Shown: positions 33,481-41,731 of the stretch, piece after piece
Position numbering within the stretch: the first letter of the stretch is position 1
How the letters are laid out: each line of letters starts with the position of its first letter
The notes under the pieces: model-generated
Told to the model about the DNA's origin: nothing
Databases searched by the model: none
What the model saw: only the letters and a program-made list of their open reading frames with translations
Made by a program: the position numbers and the translations under genes
Assembly: GCF_003194565.2 (NCBI RefSeq)
Contig: NZ_QICH01000003.1
Span: forward strand, 186,001 to 250,000
Origin: Kangiella spongicola
Lineage (GTDB): Bacteria > Pseudomonadota > Gammaproteobacteria > Enterobacterales > Kangiellaceae
Length of the DNA: 64,000 bases
Direction of reading: 5' to 3'

Positions 33481-35595
33481 TTAGTCCATTAATTGATCGA
33501 CTAAGTAGGTGTAAATTAACGCATTTAACTTAGCAGACTGCTCGTTGTTGGCTGCGCCACCGTGGCCACCTTCTGTGTTTTCATAATAGAGTAGGTCATG
33601 GCCTTGTTCCATCATCTTAGCTACCATCTTACGCGCGTGGGCAGGGTGTACGCGATCATCACGTGTCGAGGTAGTGAAGAAGATTTTTGGATAATCAACG
33701 TCTTTGTGTACGTTGTGATAAGGCGAATAGCTCTTAATGTAGTTCCACTCGTCTTCATTATCAGGGTTACCGTACTCGCCCATCCAGCTTGCGCCAGCTA
33801 ATAACTGGTTGAAACGTTTCATATCAAGTAAAGGAACTTGGCAAACGACCGCTTCATAAAGGTCTGGACGCATTGTTGCAACGGTGCCAACTAGAAGACC
33901 GCCGTTACTACCACCACGAATACCAAGGTGTTTTTTGTCGGTTACTTTGCGTTCAATTAAGTCTTCAGCAACCGTGATAAAGTCTGTGAAGGCGATATGT
34001 CGGTTTTTCTTTAACGCTGCTTGGTGCCACGCTGGGCCATACTCGCCACCACCGCGAATATTGGCTAGCGCATAAACGCCACCTTGCTCTAGCCAATCAA
34101 TACCGATAGTCGCCGAATAACTTGGGCGAAGTGACACTTCAAAACCACCATAACCATACAATAATGTAGGGTTTTTGCCGTTAAGCTTCGTATCTTTTGC
34201 CATCACTAAGAAATAAGGGACTTGCGTGCCATCTTCAGCTTTTGCGAACTTTTGCTCAACTTTATAGGGTGAAGCATCGAAGAAAGCAGGCAAGCTTTTA
34301 AGAACGCTCGCTGAGTCTTTAGCATCATCAAAATAATACAAACTGCTTGGCGTTAAGAAGTTCTGGTAGTTGATGAAGAAGTTATTGTGCTCATCGCTAG
34401 TGCCAGTTACTGATAAAGTACCTAGCTCTGGCATGTCGACTTTTTCGTTTGTCCACTTGCCATCTTTAAAGGTGTAACGGTATAACTCGCTACTCACATC
34501 TTTTAAGGTCGTGATTAACACATGGTCCTTGGTGCTCGAAACGCCAGCGATTGACGTATGTGCATCTGGAACTAATACTTCGGTAAAGCTCTTTTTGCCC
34601 GCCACAAAGTCATCAATATCGATTGAAAGCAACGATGCTTGCTTGTAGGTCTTGTCACCAATCGTCCAGTCCGACTTAAGCTCTAGCAATAATTGGCCTT
34701 TGATAATGCCGCTGATTGAACTGTCGATAGGGCGATCTAACTTGACTAAGCCCTTGTCTGTGACGAGGTAATACTCGCGCGAGTAAAAGTCGAGGCCTTG
34801 ATAAACAATTTTGTATTTCTCATCGCCGTCGTGCGAAACATAAGCGCCAACTGAAACGTCAGTTTTGTTACCCTCGAATATGGTTTGAGCTTTTTCGAGT
34901 GGTTCGCCACGCTTCCAAAGTTTGGTTACACGAGGGTAACCTGAGTCGGTCATACTACCGTCGCCGAAATCAGTGCCTACATAAACCGTATCTTTATCGA
35001 TCCAGCTTAGGTTGCTCTTGGCTTCAGGTAATTGGAAGCCGTCTTTAACAAAGCTTTTAGACTCGATATCAAACTCACGAACGACTGTAGCATCAGCGCC
35101 ACCACGAGACAGGTTAATCAAACAGCGATCAAAAGTTGGGTATAAACAGTTTGAACCTTTATAAACCCAGTTTTCGCCTTCTTTTTCCGCAAGATCATCC
35201 AAGTTAAGGATAATTTCCCACTTAGGACTTTCTTTTTTGTACTCTTCTAAAGTCGTGCGACGCCATAAGCCACGAGGGTTCTCGTCGTCACGCCAGAAGT
35301 TATAGAAGTAGTCACCCATCTGACCAACGTACGGAATACGCTCGTCTGAGTTGTAAACCTCAAGGTTTTTCTCATAAAGTTCTTTGTAAAGAGGTTTAGA
35401 CTTTAGATAGCTCAGTGACTTGTCATTTTGCTTCTCGACCCACTCTAAAGCTTTTTCGCCACCAACATCTTCTAACCAGATATAAGGATCATCGACGTTT
35501 TGTGTACTTTTAGTTTCTTTCGCCATGCTTTGTGCCATAACTCCGATAGACGCAACCGAACCAATTACCAGGCTCGAAATCAATCTTTTGTTCAT
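33481..35595 (-). CDS. Secreted prolyl oligopeptidase family serine peptidase (S9)
   Basis: 704 residues, with a signal peptide (MNKRLISSLVIGSVASIGVMAQSMA). The N-terminal stretch DDPYIWLEDVGGEKALEWVEKQN is typical, followed by a seven-bladed propeller region. The C-terminal alpha/beta-hydrolase domain has the catalytic Ser in GIRGGSNGGLLVGT, Asp in TRDDRVHPAHA and His in EGGHGG. It cleaves short peptides after proline, probably in the periplasm, and so may supply proline or peptides. It is monocistronic. Confidence 0.93.
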   Translation of the reverse strand: MNKRLISSLVIGSVASIGVMAQSMAKETKSTQNVDDPYIWLEDVGGEKALEWVEKQNDKSLSYLKSKPLYKELYEKNLEVYNSDERIPYVGQMGDYFYNFWRDDENPRGLWRRTTLEEYKKESPKWEIILNLDDLAEKEGENWVYKGSNCLYPTFDRCLINLSRGGADATVVREFDIESKSFVKDGFQLPEAKSNLSWIDKDTVYVGTDFGDGSMTDSGYPRVTKLWKRGEPLEKAQTIFEGNKTDVSVGAYVSHDGDEKYKIVYQGLDFYSREYYLVTDKGLVKLDRPIDSSISGIIKGQLLLELKSDWTIGDKTYKQASLLSIDIDDFVAGKKSFTEVLVPDAHTSIAGVSSTKDHVLITTLKDVSSELYRYTFKDGKWTNEKVDMPELGTLSVTGTSDEHNNFFINYQNFLTPSSLYYFDDAKDSASVLKSLPAFFDASPYKVEQKFAKAEDGTQVPYFLVMAKDTKLNGKNPTLLYGYGGFEVSLRPSYSATIGIDWLEQGGVYALANIRGGGEYGPAWHQAALKKNRHIAFTDFITVAEDLIERKVTDKKHLGIRGGSNGGLLVGTVATMRPDLYEAVVCQVPLLDMKRFNQLLAGASWMGEYGNPDNEDEWNYIKSYSPYHNVHKDVDYPKIFFTTSTRDDRVHPAHARKMVAKMMEQGHDLLYYENTEGGHGGAANNEQSAKLNALIYTYLVDQLMD

Positions 35596-35700
35596 ATAAT
35601 GACTCCATTTTTATTTATTAACCGACTGAGAATAGCAAAGGGGAGAGGCTTGCGCTAGGATTGAAATGTTTTGAAATATTTCTGGATTTAAGAATACAAT

Positions 35701-35736
35701 AAAAAAGCGCGACACCGTGAAGTGACGCGCTTTCTT
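35701..35736 (-). terminator. Terminator of the 2-oxo acid dehydrogenase operon
   Basis: The stem AAAGCGCG-A-CAC / GTG-A-CGCGCTTT lies 20 bases past the E2 stop, with a T-run on the - strand. Confidence 0.8.
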
Positions 35737-35756
35737 TAAAGCTAGAAACTATAGGT

Positions 35757-37490
35757 TTACTGAGCTTTTTGTAGGTCTTCCATCACAGCTGCTAAGAAGC
35801 GAGCTGCTTCGCCGCCAGTACAAGCGCGGTGGTCGAAGGTTAGCGATAGCGGCAACATTTTTGCGTTAGTGATGCCTTTATCAGTTAGCTTCAATTCGTT
35901 ACGGAATCGACCAGTACCTAAAATCGCGACCTGTGGTGGCGATACTACTGGTGTGCCGTAACGGCCTGCAATCGAACCAAAGTTCGACAGGGTAATCGTA
36001 GCGTTTTGCTGATCGTCCTGTTTCAACGATTTGGTTTCAATCTTTTGGCGTAGATCTTGAACACGCGCACGTACGTCAGTCATGCTCATGCGATCGGCGT
36101 TATGAACCACTGGAACGTATAAGCCGTCGCCTGAGTCTACCGCGATACCAACATTAACGTTAGGGTGTAATAGGCGCTCAAACTTCTCACCGTCGAACCA
36201 GGCGTTTACTGCTGGAACAGCTTTAGCAGCTGTAACCAAGGCACGAACATAACGCGCTAGAGAGTCAGTACCTTTTGGCCATGCGGAAATGTCCACATCT
36301 TCAACCAACGTAGTCGGAACGACTGTTGAGTGTGAGTGCGCCATGCCCATCGCCATCGCACGACGTACGCCACGAACTGTTTCAGGTTTAACTTCGACGT
36401 TAATCGTAGGTAAGCCACCAGTGCTTGAAGGTGTTGAGCTTGTTGAAGAGCTGGCCTTTGGCTGTGCTGTTTGACTAGCAGCTGGAGCCGAAGCGCCTTT
36501 AGAAGCATTTTCAACATCAGCACGAGTAATCGAACCTTTGCGACCCGAAGCCTGGCAATTGCCTAAATCAACACCAAGTTTACGTGCTAGAGCACGAACT
36601 GCAGGTGATGCTTTATAAGCTAGCGGATTGCTCGTATCAAAACCAGACTCTTGCTGTGCCACAGGAGCGGCTTCAGCTTTAGCAGAACCAGTACCGTTTT
36701 TCGCTGCTTCACGCACATCTTTTTGCGTAATTGCACCGTCTTTACCCGTACCAGTAACTTGCGTCAGGTCGACTTTAAGCTTACGAGCAAGTGCTTTAAC
36801 CACTGAGTTAGTCGTCTCAGCAACAACGTTGTTGCCAACTTCTACAGCACCTACAACTGTACCGCTGTCTGCACGTTTCTCTTCGCCAGCTTCTTTTTTA
36901 GGCGCTGCTTTTGTCGAGCCAGAACTAGAACCAGAACCACCAAACTCAATCAGTGGATCGCCAGTGTTGATAACATCACCAGGCTGGCCGTAAAACTTTG
37001 TCACTTTCGCCGCAAATGGTGAAGGGACTTCGACCACGGCTTTAGCGGTTTCCATCTCAACGATTGGCTGATCGACAGCGACCGTATCGCCTTCTTTAAC
37101 CAACCAGCGAACGATTTCCGCATCCGGCAAACCTTCGCCAAGATCTGGTAGTAAGAATGTATCGCCTACGACATCGTCAGAAGAAGCTTCAGAGCTTTGC
37201 TCTGGAGCGTTTTGTTCTGCAGGGGCTTCGTCAGAAGCGTCATCTTCAGCAACAGCACCGTCGCCAAAGCTTACCAGTAAGTCACCAGTATTAATCACAT
37301 CGCCTTCTTGGCCATGCAATTTTGCGATACGACCAGCGTAAGGCGAGGGCACTTCGACCACAGCCTTAGCAGTTTCCATTTCAACCATCGGTTGATCAAC
37401 AGTTACGGTATCGCCTTCTTTAACTAACCAGCGAACGATTTCCGCATCCGGTAAACCTTCGCCTAAATCGGGTAAATTGAACTGTTTCAT
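35757..37490 (-). CDS. 2-oxo acid dehydrogenase E2 (dihydrolipoyl acyltransferase) with two lipoyl and two subunit-binding domains
   Basis: 577 residues. Two nearly identical lipoyl domains carry the lipoate lysines at about 42 and 150 (both in METAKAVVEVPSP). Next come two peripheral-subunit-binding-like domains at about 228-263 (VKALARKLKVDLTQVTGTGKDG) and 294-330 (VRALARKLGVDLGNCQASGRKG); most E2 proteins have one. The catalytic domain (about 360-577) ends in DHRACTGGEAARF. The family motif is HxxxDG; here the Asp position is Thr558, while His554 is kept. The start overlaps the E1beta stop by four bases (ATGA). The substrate could be branched-chain 2-oxo acids or pyruvate. There is no E3 (lpd) gene here. 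Confidence 0.9.
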   Translation of the reverse strand: MKQFNLPDLGEGLPDAEIVRWLVKEGDTVTVDQPMVEMETAKAVVEVPSPYAGRIAKLHGQEGDVINTGDLLVSFGDGAVAEDDASDEAPAEQNAPEQSSEASSDDVVGDTFLLPDLGEGLPDAEIVRWLVKEGDTVAVDQPIVEMETAKAVVEVPSPFAAKVTKFYGQPGDVINTGDPLIEFGGSGSSSGSTKAAPKKEAGEEKRADSGTVVGAVEVGNNVVAETTNSVVKALARKLKVDLTQVTGTGKDGAITQKDVREAAKNGTGSAKAEAAPVAQQESGFDTSNPLAYKASPAVRALARKLGVDLGNCQASGRKGSITRADVENASKGASAPAASQTAQPKASSSTSSTPSSTGGLPTINVEVKPETVRGVRRAMAMGMAHSHSTVVPTTLVEDVDISAWPKGTDSLARYVRALVTAAKAVPAVNAWFDGEKFERLLHPNVNVGIAVDSGDGLYVPVVHNADRMSMTDVRARVQDLRQKIETKSLKQDDQQNATITLSNFGSIAGRYGTPVVSPPQVAILGTGRFRNELKLTDKGITNAKMLPLSLTFDHRACTGGEAARFLAAVMEDLQKAQ

Positions 37491-38467
37491 TTGTACTCCA
37501 TAATCGTACGCACTTCGTCAAGAATACGGTCGACGGTTGGCATATATTGTTTTTCTAAACGATAGTATGGCATAACTGTGTCGTAGCCTGAAACGCGACC
37601 GATTGGCGCTAATAGATTCAAGATGCCTTTCTCGGCAATTTCAGCAGCAATTTCAGAGCCGACAGAGCCTGATTTCGGCGCTTCTTGAATGATACAAGCA
37701 CGACCAGTTTTCTCGACTGACTCTAAAATCGTGTCCATGTCGATTGGGCTTACTGTTGCAACGTCGATAACTTCTGCATCAATACCTTCAGCCGCCAATT
37801 TCTCAGCCGCTTGTAGCGTTTCATGCATCATCGCACCCCAAGAGATTAACGTAATATCGCTACCTTCACGGTCAACGAAACACGCTTCTAATGGGTATTC
37901 TTCGCCATTATCTTCAACTTCGTGCTTAACAATACGGTAAACACGTTTTGGCTCTAGGAAGATCACTGGATCTGGGTCACGAATTGCGGCAAGCATTAAG
38001 CCGTATGCACGAGAAGGGTTCGAAGGAATCACGACCTTTAAGCCAGGAATGTGTGAGAACAATGCTTCAGTCGACTCAGAGTGGTGCTCAGGCGCGTGGA
38101 TGCCGCCACCATAAGGTGCGCGAATAACCAATGGCTGAGTAATACGACCACGTGTACGATGACGTAGACGCGCTGCGTGACAGAAGATTTGGTCAACCGC
38201 AGGGAAGATAAAGCCCATGAACTGCATTTCTGCAATCGGCTTCATGCCTTGTGCTGCCATACCTACCGCTAAACCAGCAATCATCGACTCAGCTAGTGGC
38301 GTATCGATAACGCGCTCTTTACCAAACTTCTTTTGTAGGCCGTCAGTGGCACGGAATACACCGCCGTTCTTACCAACGTCCTCACCGAACAATACCACAT
38401 CCGGATCGTTATCCAGCTCATAGGCCATCGCTGCATTTACAGCTTCAATTAAAGTAATCGCCGCCAT
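37487..38467 (-). CDS. 2-oxo acid dehydrogenase E1 component, beta subunit
   Basis: 326 residues. It is the partner of E1alpha in the heterotetrameric thiamine-diphosphate decarboxylase. Typical motifs are ALFGEDVGKNGGVFRATDGL, DTPLAESMIAGLAVGMA, EMQFMGFIFPAVDQI, RAPYGGGIHAPEHHSE and the C-terminal EAPKSGSVGSEIAAEIAE. It starts with a TAATG overlap to E1alpha and runs into E2 with an ATGA overlap, so the three are one tightly coupled operon. Confidence 0.95.
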   Translation of the reverse strand: MAAITLIEAVNAAMAYELDNDPDVVLFGEDVGKNGGVFRATDGLQKKFGKERVIDTPLAESMIAGLAVGMAAQGMKPIAEMQFMGFIFPAVDQIFCHAARLRHRTRGRITQPLVIRAPYGGGIHAPEHHSESTEALFSHIPGLKVVIPSNPSRAYGLMLAAIRDPDPVIFLEPKRVYRIVKHEVEDNGEEYPLEACFVDREGSDITLISWGAMMHETLQAAEKLAAEGIDAEVIDVATVSPIDMDTILESVEKTGRACIIQEAPKSGSVGSEIAAEIAEKGILNLLAPIGRVSGYDTVMPYYRLEKQYMPTVDRILDEVRTIMEYK

Positions 38468-39543
38468 TATTTTGCACCTCTTTTGATAGCCGCTTCACGC
38501 TGAGGCTTTGTCATTTCAGGAAGTTCTGCATAAAGATGATCAAACATCAACTCAGGCGTTGGCTTCGGAGCAGCTTCATAAGCTTTCACCGCCGCATCAA
38601 CTTCTTTAGCAGTCTTTTCTTTCATTTCTTCTTCGTCTTTATCAGACCAAGCTTTGTTGTCTTCAAGATACTTGCGTAAACGAATCATTGGCTCGTTTTT
38701 CCAAGCTTCTTCTTTGACCTTTGGATCGTCATAACGTGACGCGTCATCCGCGGTAGTGTGGTCACATAAACGATACGTAATCGCTTCGATTACTGTAGGA
38801 CCACCACCGTTACGCGCTTTTTCTAAGGCATAGTTAGAAACTTCACGAACTGCTACGATATCGTTACCGTCGACCTGAATACCTTCAACACCCGCTGCGA
38901 TAGCTTTTTGTGCGTAAGTTTCACAAGCGGTTTGGATATCCGTAGGAACAGAGATTGCCCACTGGTTATTGTTGATGAAGAACACAACACCAAGGTTCCA
39001 AACGCCAGCAACGTTAATACCTTCGTAGAAATCACCCTCAGAAGTACCACCTTCACCAATTTCAGTCACAACGGCGCGTTTTTGCTTGCGCATTTGAATC
39101 GCTTTAGCTACACCTGATGCATGAATAATTTGGTTCGCAATTGGTACACAGATAGGGAAGTCTTCTTTTGCTACTGAATAGTTAGAGCCAGCTTCGTCGC
39201 CGCCCCAGTAGAGCAAGATTTCTTCCATGGTCACGCCATGCTTAAGTAGGCCGCCTGTAGAACGGTAGTACGGGATTAACACGTCTTCTTGTGTCATTAC
39301 GTCGCCGTAACCGATACCGATAGCTTCCTGACCTAAAGAGGCAGGGTAGGTACCCATTTTACCAGTACGTTGTAATGCATAAGCTTTGGCATCGAATACA
39401 CGTAACTTGTACATGTCACGATAAAGCTCTCGCATAATGTTCATGTCTTTAGCAAACTCTGGAATATCTTTCGTAGGTTTGCCATTTGCATCAAGATATT
39501 GATGATACTTAATCTCGAAAGAAGCAACTGTTGTAGTCGTCAA
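38467..39543 (-). CDS. 2-oxo acid dehydrogenase E1 component, alpha subunit
   Basis: 358 residues. It binds thiamine diphosphate and decarboxylates a 2-oxo acid. RTGKMGTYPASLGQEAIGIG and YYRSTGGLLKHG are typical of PdhA/BkdA-like alpha subunits. The TPP motif, usually GDG...NN, reads GEGGTSEGDFYEGIN ... INNNQWA, so the Mg-binding Asp is replaced by Glu164. The phosphorylation-loop-like YRLCDHTTADDASRY is kept. The start is TTG with AAGGAG nine bases upstream and no competing ATG. It is the first gene of the operon; a 16-bp palindrome lies about 170 bases upstream. Confidence 0.93.
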   Translation of the reverse strand: MTTTTVASFEIKYHQYLDANGKPTKDIPEFAKDMNIMRELYRDMYKLRVFDAKAYALQRTGKMGTYPASLGQEAIGIGYGDVMTQEDVLIPYYRSTGGLLKHGVTMEEILLYWGGDEAGSNYSVAKEDFPICVPIANQIIHASGVAKAIQMRKQKRAVVTEIGEGGTSEGDFYEGINVAGVWNLGVVFFINNNQWAISVPTDIQTACETYAQKAIAAGVEGIQVDGNDIVAVREVSNYALEKARNGGGPTVIEAITYRLCDHTTADDASRYDDPKVKEEAWKNEPMIRLRKYLEDNKAWSDKDEEEMKEKTAKEVDAAVKAYEAAPKPTPELMFDHLYAELPEMTKPQREAAIKRGAK

Positions 39544-39929
39544 GGCTACATTCTCCTTTGGTGAAGGGGGCTATAAATGATTAATCATTTGTATTTAAAG
39601 TTATTAGATTTCAAAGAGTTATTATCTAAATCTAACAAGTCCCCTAAGGTTCAATCTAATATTTAGCGAGGCCGATTGTACGTATTTTTAGCGAATTTGT
39701 ATAGTCAGATTTACGTTAACGTAAACTGGCACTAGTTTTATTGCGAAATAAACCGTTTTCGATAAGTAAAACTAATCTTAAATAGGCAGTTTTAAGTCTG
39801 GTTTATAGGTGCAAGTGTACCGTTTGCCGATGAAATTAGTGTGACAGCTGTATAGGAAGAAGTTATTGGTATGTGGTAATAATAGAGACATCCAGAGGAA
39901 ATTGGAATCAATGTGTAGGGGAACTATCT
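39544..39929. promoter_or_regulatory. Divergent intergenic region upstream of the 2-oxo acid dehydrogenase operon
   Basis: About 385 AT-rich bases with no credible gene. It contains the palindrome listed separately and must hold promoters for both the dehydrogenase operon and the MopE-like pair. I could not assign -35/-10 boxes with confidence. Confidence 0.4.
39710..39725. promoter_or_regulatory. 16-bp perfect palindrome, LiuR-like operator
   Basis: TTTACGTTAACGTAAA is fully self-complementary. It resembles the operator motif described for the MerR-type regulator LiuR of branched-chain amino acid and fatty acid degradation in gammaproteobacteria (recalled, not checked). If correct, it favours a bkd-type function for the adjacent E1/E2 operon. 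Confidence 0.5.
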
Positions 39930-40529
39930 ATGAGTAAAGCATCTTTTCTAGCGACTATTATCGCTATTTCTACCTTTTTTGCATGGCCACAGGTCGCGCA
40001 GTCCGCTGATGAAATTAAAAGCCAACGGATTAAGAGTACGAATACCGTAAAAGCCATTAACCCAAAAGCGCTGAAAGATATTAAGAAAGTAGGGCAGGTC
40101 AAAATGCTGTCTAACACTGAGTATCAAAAAAAGCTTAAAGCGCATGATTTAAAGGTTAAGTCACAGGCCAAAGGCAATAACCAAAGAGCTCGTACAAATC
40201 TATCATTCCAAAGTCAGAATAATGCTTTTAGAGGGCAGTATGACTGTGATGATAATAACCCATCGGTTAAGCCGGGAGCCGTAGAAACGTGTGATGGTGT
40301 CGATAATGATTGTGATGGGGATGTGGATGAAGGTGTTTCCAGCCCATTTTATCTAGACGCTGATTCTGATCGTTATGGTGATGCATCTAAAGTTTATTAT
40401 GCCTGCTCTATGCCAAGAGGTTACTCGGCTCGGGATGATGACTGCAATGATAAGAGCGTTTCAGTCAACCCAGGTAAAGAAGAAATTCCGGGTAATGATA
40501 TCGATGAAAATTGTGACGGTTCCAAGTAG
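39930..40529 (+). CDS. Secreted MopE-like metal-binding-motif protein
   Basis: 199 residues from the chosen ATG (AGGGGA upstream), which gives a clean signal peptide ending in VAQSA before DE. A Lys-rich middle part (about residues 30-90) is followed by two Asp/Cys-rich units, CDDNNPSVKPGAVETCDGVD and CNDKSVSVNPGKEEIPGNDI. Each is followed by a DNDCDG or DENCDG calcium-binding-like loop. This is the MopE-type putative metal-binding motif found in surface proteins of many bacteria. The frame is open further upstream to 39873 without a good start. It is the first of a two-gene operon. Confidence 0.78.
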   Translation: MSKASFLATIIAISTFFAWPQVAQSADEIKSQRIKSTNTVKAINPKALKDIKKVGQVKMLSNTEYQKKLKAHDLKVKSQAKGNNQRARTNLSFQSQNNAFRGQYDCDDNNPSVKPGAVETCDGVDNDCDGDVDEGVSSPFYLDADSDRYGDASKVYYACSMPRGYSARDDDCNDKSVSVNPGKEEIPGNDIDENCDGSK

Positions 40530-40541
40530 GAGGGAATAGCA

Positions 40542-41162
40542 ATGTATAAATTAATAGGAACAACGCTTATTACAGCACTTTTTGGCCTGATTGCTCTATT
40601 TTTCATCGCACCAGTTGCTCAAGCCGGAACTATGGATAAGGCAATAAAGTATTGCCGTGATTACAAAAAAGATACGGGTGTTGGCTGTAGCGCACAAAAA
40701 TGTCCTTGTGGCAGAAAAACTAAGAAGATTAAAAAGTGGGATAGGAGTGGTTTAAAAGTGGGGATTTGTGCCTGCGCCTCGAAAAAAGACCTTAAAGCAG
40801 CAGCTAATGCAACGCCTGAAGTGCAATGTCGTAAAAATTCGGACTGTAGCGATGGTGTGTTTTGCAATGGTGAAGAAAAATGTCGCTCAGGCCAGTGTGT
40901 TCAAGGCACTGGACCTTGCGGAAAAGACGGCAAATGTTTTGAGCGAGAAAAAAGTTGTAAAGTTCCTTGTGAAGATAAAGATGGTGACGGTTACGCCGCG
41001 ATGCATTGTGGCGGTGACGACTGTGACGACAATGACCCAAAGCGAAGCCCTGGCAACAAAGAGGTTTGTGACTCTAAGGGGATCGATGAAGACTGTAATG
41101 CTAGAACAGTAGGTGATTTAGATCTTGATGGTGATGGTTTTGTTTCGATGAAGTGTCGATAA
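40542..41162 (+). CDS. Secreted Cys-rich protein with MopE-like motif
   Basis: 206 residues. A signal peptide (ALFGLIALFFIAPVAQA) is followed by a Cys/Lys-rich segment with CSAQKCPCGRKTKK and CACASKK. A six-Cys knot-like module follows, CRKNSDCSDGVFCNGEEKC ... CVQGTGPCG. The C-terminal Asp-rich repeats are DKDGDGY, CDDNDPKRSPGNKEVCD and DLDLDGDGF. A strong AGGAGGG site precedes the ATG, 12 bases after the upstream MopE-like gene. The pair is probably co-secreted; the even, high Cys content suggests disulfide-bonded extracellular modules. Function unknown. Confidence 0.75.
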   Translation: MYKLIGTTLITALFGLIALFFIAPVAQAGTMDKAIKYCRDYKKDTGVGCSAQKCPCGRKTKKIKKWDRSGLKVGICACASKKDLKAAANATPEVQCRKNSDCSDGVFCNGEEKCRSGQCVQGTGPCGKDGKCFEREKSCKVPCEDKDGDGYAAMHCGGDDCDDNDPKRSPGNKEVCDSKGIDEDCNARTVGDLDLDGDGFVSMKCR

Positions 41163-41170
41163 AGTCGTAA

Positions 41171-41199
41171 GATGGGTTACGACTGATGTCTAACCCATC
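41171..41199 (+). terminator. Hairpin after the MopE-like operon
   Basis: A perfect 9-bp stem GATGGGTTA / TAACCCATC with an 11-base loop, nine bases after the stop; no T-run. Confidence 0.45.
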
Positions 41200-41217
41200 C
41201 TATGCTTAAGTATTGTC

Positions 41218-41238
41218 ATTCTGAACTTGGTTCAGAAT
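41218..41238. repeat. Short palindromic repeat
   Basis: ATTCTGAAC-TTG-GTTCAGAAT, a perfect 9-bp inverted repeat with a 3-base loop in the repeat-rich gap 41163-41731. It is of the type that is often dispersed in genomes. Confidence 0.6.
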
Positions 41239-41298
41239 CTATAAACTTGGTATTATTTGTCTGATTATTTGTTTTGCTATAGACGTGAAGTAATTATT

Positions 41299-41491
41299 GT
41301 TCATTTTCTTTGCATGCCCAAAGAAAACGAACCAAAAGAAAGGGCACCCCAAACGTTAGATGCTTCGCATTTCCCTCGCTCGTCAAGGTTTCTTAACGCG
41401 ACGTCAAACTCGGCATTCCCCTTCGGGGATTCCATAAAGTCACCTACTAATTTACGCTATAACTTTTCCTTACTCGGCTAACTTTAAGGGG
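41299..41491. repeat. ~193-bp structured intergenic repeat, copy B
   Basis: The left hairpin GTTCATTTTCTTTG ... CAAAGAAAACGAAC (41299-41332) is followed by CCCCAAACGTTAG (41347-41359) and closed by CTAACTTTAAGGGG (41478-41491). Ends, hairpin and length match copy A at 17121-17314. The right part (TTTACGCTATAACTTT) also matches copy C on the other strand. The short frames inside are not credible genes. Confidence 0.75.
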
Positions 41492-41634
41492 AGTTGTTAC
41501 AATACTTTCGGCTGAAAGGTATGCTGCGGCGTACAGATAAGCTTACAAGAATATTGTAAACGGTGTGGCGTGAGGCACCGAATGGTCTTGAAGGTTAATT
41601 TTAATGGTGCGCTGTAACGCATCCCCATATTGTC

Positions 41635-41681
41635 ATCCCGCGGAACCACGGGCACTTCCGTTGGTCGCTCGACCGCGGGAT
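41635..41681. repeat. GC-rich palindromic repeat
   Basis: A perfect 9-bp inverted repeat ATCCCGCGG / CCGCGGGAT around 29 bases, much richer in GC than its surroundings. It looks like a dispersed REP-type element. Confidence 0.65.
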
Positions 41682-41695
41682 CCAGTGCCTTTACT

Positions 41696-41721
41696 GCTGG
41701 GCATCGTAAACTCTGCCCAGC
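41696..41721 (-). terminator. Hairpin after the small lipoprotein gene
   Basis: The stem GCTGGGCA / TGCCCAGC lies 11 bases beyond the lipoprotein stop on the - strand. No clear T-run. Confidence 0.4.
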
Positions 41722-41731
41722 CTACAGTACG

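Noticed and set aside
36289-36993. Frames on the + strand inside the E2 gene
   Set aside because: Shadows of the Ala/Ser/Pro-rich linkers of E2.
41257-41481. 74-residue frame starting near MPKENEPKERAPQ
   Set aside because: It lies wholly inside repeat copy B, copy A does not keep the frame, and such translated repeat fragments are a known source of false genes.
41163-41731. Insertion sequence in the repeat-rich gap
   Set aside because: There is no transposase frame; the inverted ends belong to the non-coding ~194-bp element only.
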